Source: a bacterium (GTDB taxonomy: Bacteria > Cyanobacteriota > Vampirovibrionia > Gastranaerophilales > Gastranaerophilaceae). From it: a DNA stretch of 8,002 bases. Location of the stretch: the NCBI GenBank assembly GCA_017541565.1, contig JAFXYU010000148.1:1-8002 (forward strand), given 5' to 3'. Both the position numbers and the translations under genes were made by a program. Every line of letters begins with the position of its first letter. Position 1 is the first letter of the stretch. The notes below the pieces were generated by a model that was not told the DNA's origin, made no database searches, and saw only the letters and a list, made by a program, of their open reading frames with translations. This document shows positions 5,842 through 8,002 of the stretch, piece after piece.

Positions 5842-7002
5842 ATGAATGGTACAACAGAAGAACAAATAAAAAGATTTTCAACGATGGACGACAATATTCC
5901 TGCTCGTGACAGAATTATTGCTTGGCCTCGCATGGGAAGAATTGATATTCCGCTTAAAGCACTTTTAACAAATCTTGGTGCGAAAATAGTTATTCCGCCG
6001 GCTAACAGTAATGAGGCTCTTGAAATTGGTGTAAAAAACAGCATTGAGGGAATTTGTCTTCCGTACAAATTGAATCTTGCGAATTATATTATGGCGCTTG
6101 AAGGCGGGGCAAATACGCTTATGATGTTTCAGGCTCCGGGATCTTGCAGGCTCGGGAACTATACAAAAATGGCTCAGAAAACTCTGAAAACTATGGGTTA
6201 TGAGTTTGATATGGTTATTTTTGATATGTACCGTAACAAGATGATTCAAACTCTGCAAGCATTCTGGCATGTTACAAGATGCAAAAATCCTTGGAGATAT
6301 TATAAAGCATTCAGTCTCGGATTCACGAAATTTTTCGCAATAGATTGTGCGGAAAAAATGCTTCTTCATTACAGACCGCGTGAGATTAATAAAGGCGATG
6401 CGGAAAGATGTTACGAAAAGTGGTTGAAAATTATTGACGATTGTAATTCCGTATTTTTATCAAAATTTTTATGCCACAGAATAAAACGAGATTTCAAAAA
6501 AATCCCGATTGATAAGAAAAAGGACGTTCCTGTTATATACTTGTTGGGTGAGTTCTTTGTACTTCTCGATCCGTATACAAATCAGCATATAGAAAAAGAA
6601 CTCGGTAATATGGGTGTGGAAGTGAGAAGGCAAATTATGTTCAGCGGTTGGCTTGAACATGTTTTGAAACCGTCAATATTTTATAAAAAAGAATCGCATC
6701 GGGAAAGAGCGGTTAAAAACGCTTCAAAATATATGAAACGTGCAATAGGCGGAGAATGCATTGAAACTATTGGTGATACGGTATACGCAGCAAAACACGG
6801 GATTGACGGGGTAATACATCTTATGCCGTTTTCCTGTATGCCGGAAATTGTTTCGCAAAATATTTTATCAAAAGTTTCTCGCGAAGAAAATATTCCTGTG
6901 CTATCATTAGTATTGGACGAACAAACAGGAAAGGCGGGATACATCACAAGGATTGAAGCCTTTATTGATTTGGTAAAGAGAAGAAGATTAAAGAGAGATT
7001 AG
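5842..7002 (+). CDS. COG3581-like protein, acyl-CoA dehydratase activase-related
   Basis: Predicted 386-aa soluble protein resembling the COG3581 region of activase-related proteins of the 2-hydroxyacyl-CoA dehydratase system; no reaction is established. Visible motifs are IAWPRMGR (26-33), EGICLPYK with C72, APGSCRLGNY with C102, PFSCMPE with C332, and DEQTGKAGYITRIEAF (359-374). The last two motifs correspond to those of the protein at 2989-4068 with the same 27-residue distance from cysteine to Asp, so the two are distant paralogues or partner subunits. The cysteines could hold an Fe-S cluster (inference). The start at 5842 is 2 nt after the PHP stop; the nearest Shine-Dalgarno-like AAGGA is 15 nt upstream, rather far, so translation may depend on coupling. 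An in-frame ATG at 5884 would still leave the first conserved motif intact. The radical SAM gene follows after 21 nt. Confidence 0.82.
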   Translation: MNGTTEEQIKRFSTMDDNIPARDRIIAWPRMGRIDIPLKALLTNLGAKIVIPPANSNEALEIGVKNSIEGICLPYKLNLANYIMALEGGANTLMMFQAPGSCRLGNYTKMAQKTLKTMGYEFDMVIFDMYRNKMIQTLQAFWHVTRCKNPWRYYKAFSLGFTKFFAIDCAEKMLLHYRPREINKGDAERCYEKWLKIIDDCNSVFLSKFLCHRIKRDFKKIPIDKKKDVPVIYLLGEFFVLLDPYTNQHIEKELGNMGVEVRRQIMFSGWLEHVLKPSIFYKKESHRERAVKNASKYMKRAIGGECIETIGDTVYAAKHGIDGVIHLMPFSCMPEIVSQNILSKVSREENIPVLSLVLDEQTGKAGYITRIEAFIDLVKRRRLKRD

Positions 7003-7010
7003 ATATAAAA

Positions 7011-7015
7011 GAGGA
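7011..7015 (+). promoter_or_regulatory. Ribosome binding site of the radical SAM gene
   Basis: GAGGA lies 8 nt before ATG 7024, in the 21-nt gap after the COG3581-like gene. It fixes the start of the radical SAM gene and is the clearest Shine-Dalgarno in this operon. Confidence 0.75.
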
Positions 7016-7023
7016 AAAGAATA

Positions 7024-8002
7024 ATGACTGAAACAAAATCAAGAAACAGAATGACTTTTGAGCGTCTTAAATATTACAGACACTTGGGCGGAGGCGCTCT
7101 TACCTGTATAAAGAGCCGTTTGTCAAAAACACCAAAACCGCTTTGTTTTTCTTTGATGGTTACTAACAAATGCAACTGTAATTGCGATTTCTGTTTTTGG
7201 AAACATAAAAATGACCACGAAGATATGCCGACGGAAGAAATTACAAGACTTTTGAAGGAAGCAGGTGAAATCGGGTACTTGGATAGTATTCTTTGGGGCG
7301 GCGAACCTCTCTTGAGACAAGATTTTACCGAAATTTGCAAAGCATCACAGGATGCAGGTTTATATACAAAAATTGCAACAAACGGTTGGTTTTTGCAGGA
7401 AAATCCTGGTTTCGGTCAGTATACGGATTTGATGTTTGTATCATTGGATGCCATAGGGAAAGCGCACGATGATATCAGACACCTTCCGGGGATTTGTGAC
7501 AGAGTAATGAACGGTGTTGAGTATCACAAAATTCATTCGCCCAAAATGAGAATTTACGTTTGCTGTACGGTTTCTGCGCAAACTGATTTTGAACAGATTA
7601 AGGAAGTTGCACAATATTGTAAAGATGCCGATATTCTTCTTTACTTTACGGTTAATAAATCAAATCAGGCACTCGAAGAAGCACAAAATGTAAAAGATAC
7701 AGAACTTGAAAGTGACCAGTTGAAGGAAACATTTATTAAGATAAAAGATTTGAAAAAACAAGGATATCCGATTAGAAATTCAGATTACTTTATGGATTAT
7801 ATTATTGAAAAGAAGAATTACTATGAATGCCATTGGCCTCGTATTTCTACCGTAATTTATTCAAACGGTGATATGTTACAGTGTTATGACAGACAACCGT
7901 TCATTAGCGTAAGAGGACGTTCTCTTAAAGATGTAATTTCCGACCCGAAATTTATTGAAAGTGTAAACAAATGTAAAGATTGCAAATTAGCCTGCGTAGG
8001 TA
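7024..8002 (+). CDS. Radical SAM protein with SPASM/twitch-like C-terminal cysteines (3' end missing)
   Basis: Predicted radical S-adenosylmethionine enzyme, open at the right edge; 326 complete codons are visible. The SAM-cluster motif C50-x3-C54-x2-C57 lies in TNKCNCNCDFCFW, with an extra C52 inside it. WGGEPLL (91-97) is the SAM-binding GGE motif, followed by the strands KIATNGW (116-122) and MFVSLDA (137-143) typical of the radical SAM partial barrel. The C-terminal part has C269, C287 (LQCYD), C317 and C320 (CKDC) and C324, a pattern typical of a SPASM or twitch domain holding one or more auxiliary Fe-S clusters. The substrate is unknown: it could modify a peptide, a lipid or a cofactor. 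It shares the operon with the PHP and COG3581-like genes, so it probably acts in the same process. The missing end may contain further cysteines. Confidence 0.88.
   Translation, partial: MTETKSRNRMTFERLKYYRHLGGGALTCIKSRLSKTPKPLCFSLMVTNKCNCNCDFCFWKHKNDHEDMPTEEITRLLKEAGEIGYLDSILWGGEPLLRQDFTEICKASQDAGLYTKIATNGWFLQENPGFGQYTDLMFVSLDAIGKAHDDIRHLPGICDRVMNGVEYHKIHSPKMRIYVCCTVSAQTDFEQIKEVAQYCKDADILLYFTVNKSNQALEEAQNVKDTELESDQLKETFIKIKDLKKQGYPIRNSDYFMDYIIEKKNYYECHWPRISTVIYSNGDMLQCYDRQPFISVRGRSLKDVISDPKFIESVNKCKDCKLACVG

Overview
The window is AT-rich, compact bacterial DNA carrying eight protein genes and no RNA genes, IS elements or CRISPR that I could recognise. It splits into a nucleotide-sugar block on the minus strand (8-2785) and a redox/metalloenzyme-like block mostly on the plus strand (2989 to the right edge). 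A heptose-nucleotide pathway together with radical SAM and 2-hydroxyacyl-CoA-dehydratase-activase-like proteins suggests a strictly anaerobic, probably gut- or sediment-dwelling bacterium with a heptose-containing surface glycan. The small orphan protein at 4155-4646 has an N-terminal Ile-Asn-Phe-x-Ala-Lys-Leu stretch that reminds me of short proteins in Gastranaerophilales/Vampirovibrionia (the Melainabacteria lineage). That is an impression from memory, and other anaerobic lineages remain possible.

Minus-strand operon (2785 down to 8): a fused nucleotidyltransferase/HAD phosphatase (HddC-GmhB type), then GmhA-type sedoheptulose-7-phosphate isomerase, then HddA-type GHMP heptose-7-phosphate kinase. 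The genes overlap by 10 nt and are spaced by 1 nt, each with a good Shine-Dalgarno, so they look like one transcript. Together they cover every step from sedoheptulose 7-phosphate to a nucleotide-activated D-glycero-alpha-D-manno-heptose (GDP-linked in the characterised pathway). The phosphatase half lacks most of the zinc-site residues usual for GmhB.

A 203-bp divergent intergenic region (2786-2988) separates this operon from the first plus-strand gene, a stand-alone DUF2229/COG3580-like protein. That gene ends at a strong rho-independent terminator (4091-4131). Beyond it is a convergent gene of unknown function (4155-4646, minus). A 137-bp divergent region follows, containing a 13-nt near-perfect direct repeat.

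The last three genes form a tight plus-strand operon: a PHP-domain metallohydrolase with an extra C-terminal beta-rich region, a COG3581-like protein distantly related to the COG3580-like one, and a radical SAM protein with a cysteine-rich C-terminal region cut off by the window edge. In many anaerobes COG3580- and COG3581-like regions occur in one very large activase-related protein with ASKHA ATPase domains. Here they are separate genes, no ATPase partner is in view, and a PHP hydrolase and radical SAM enzyme are their neighbours. I know no described pathway for this combination; it is the most interesting part of the window, but its function cannot be assigned from sequence alone.
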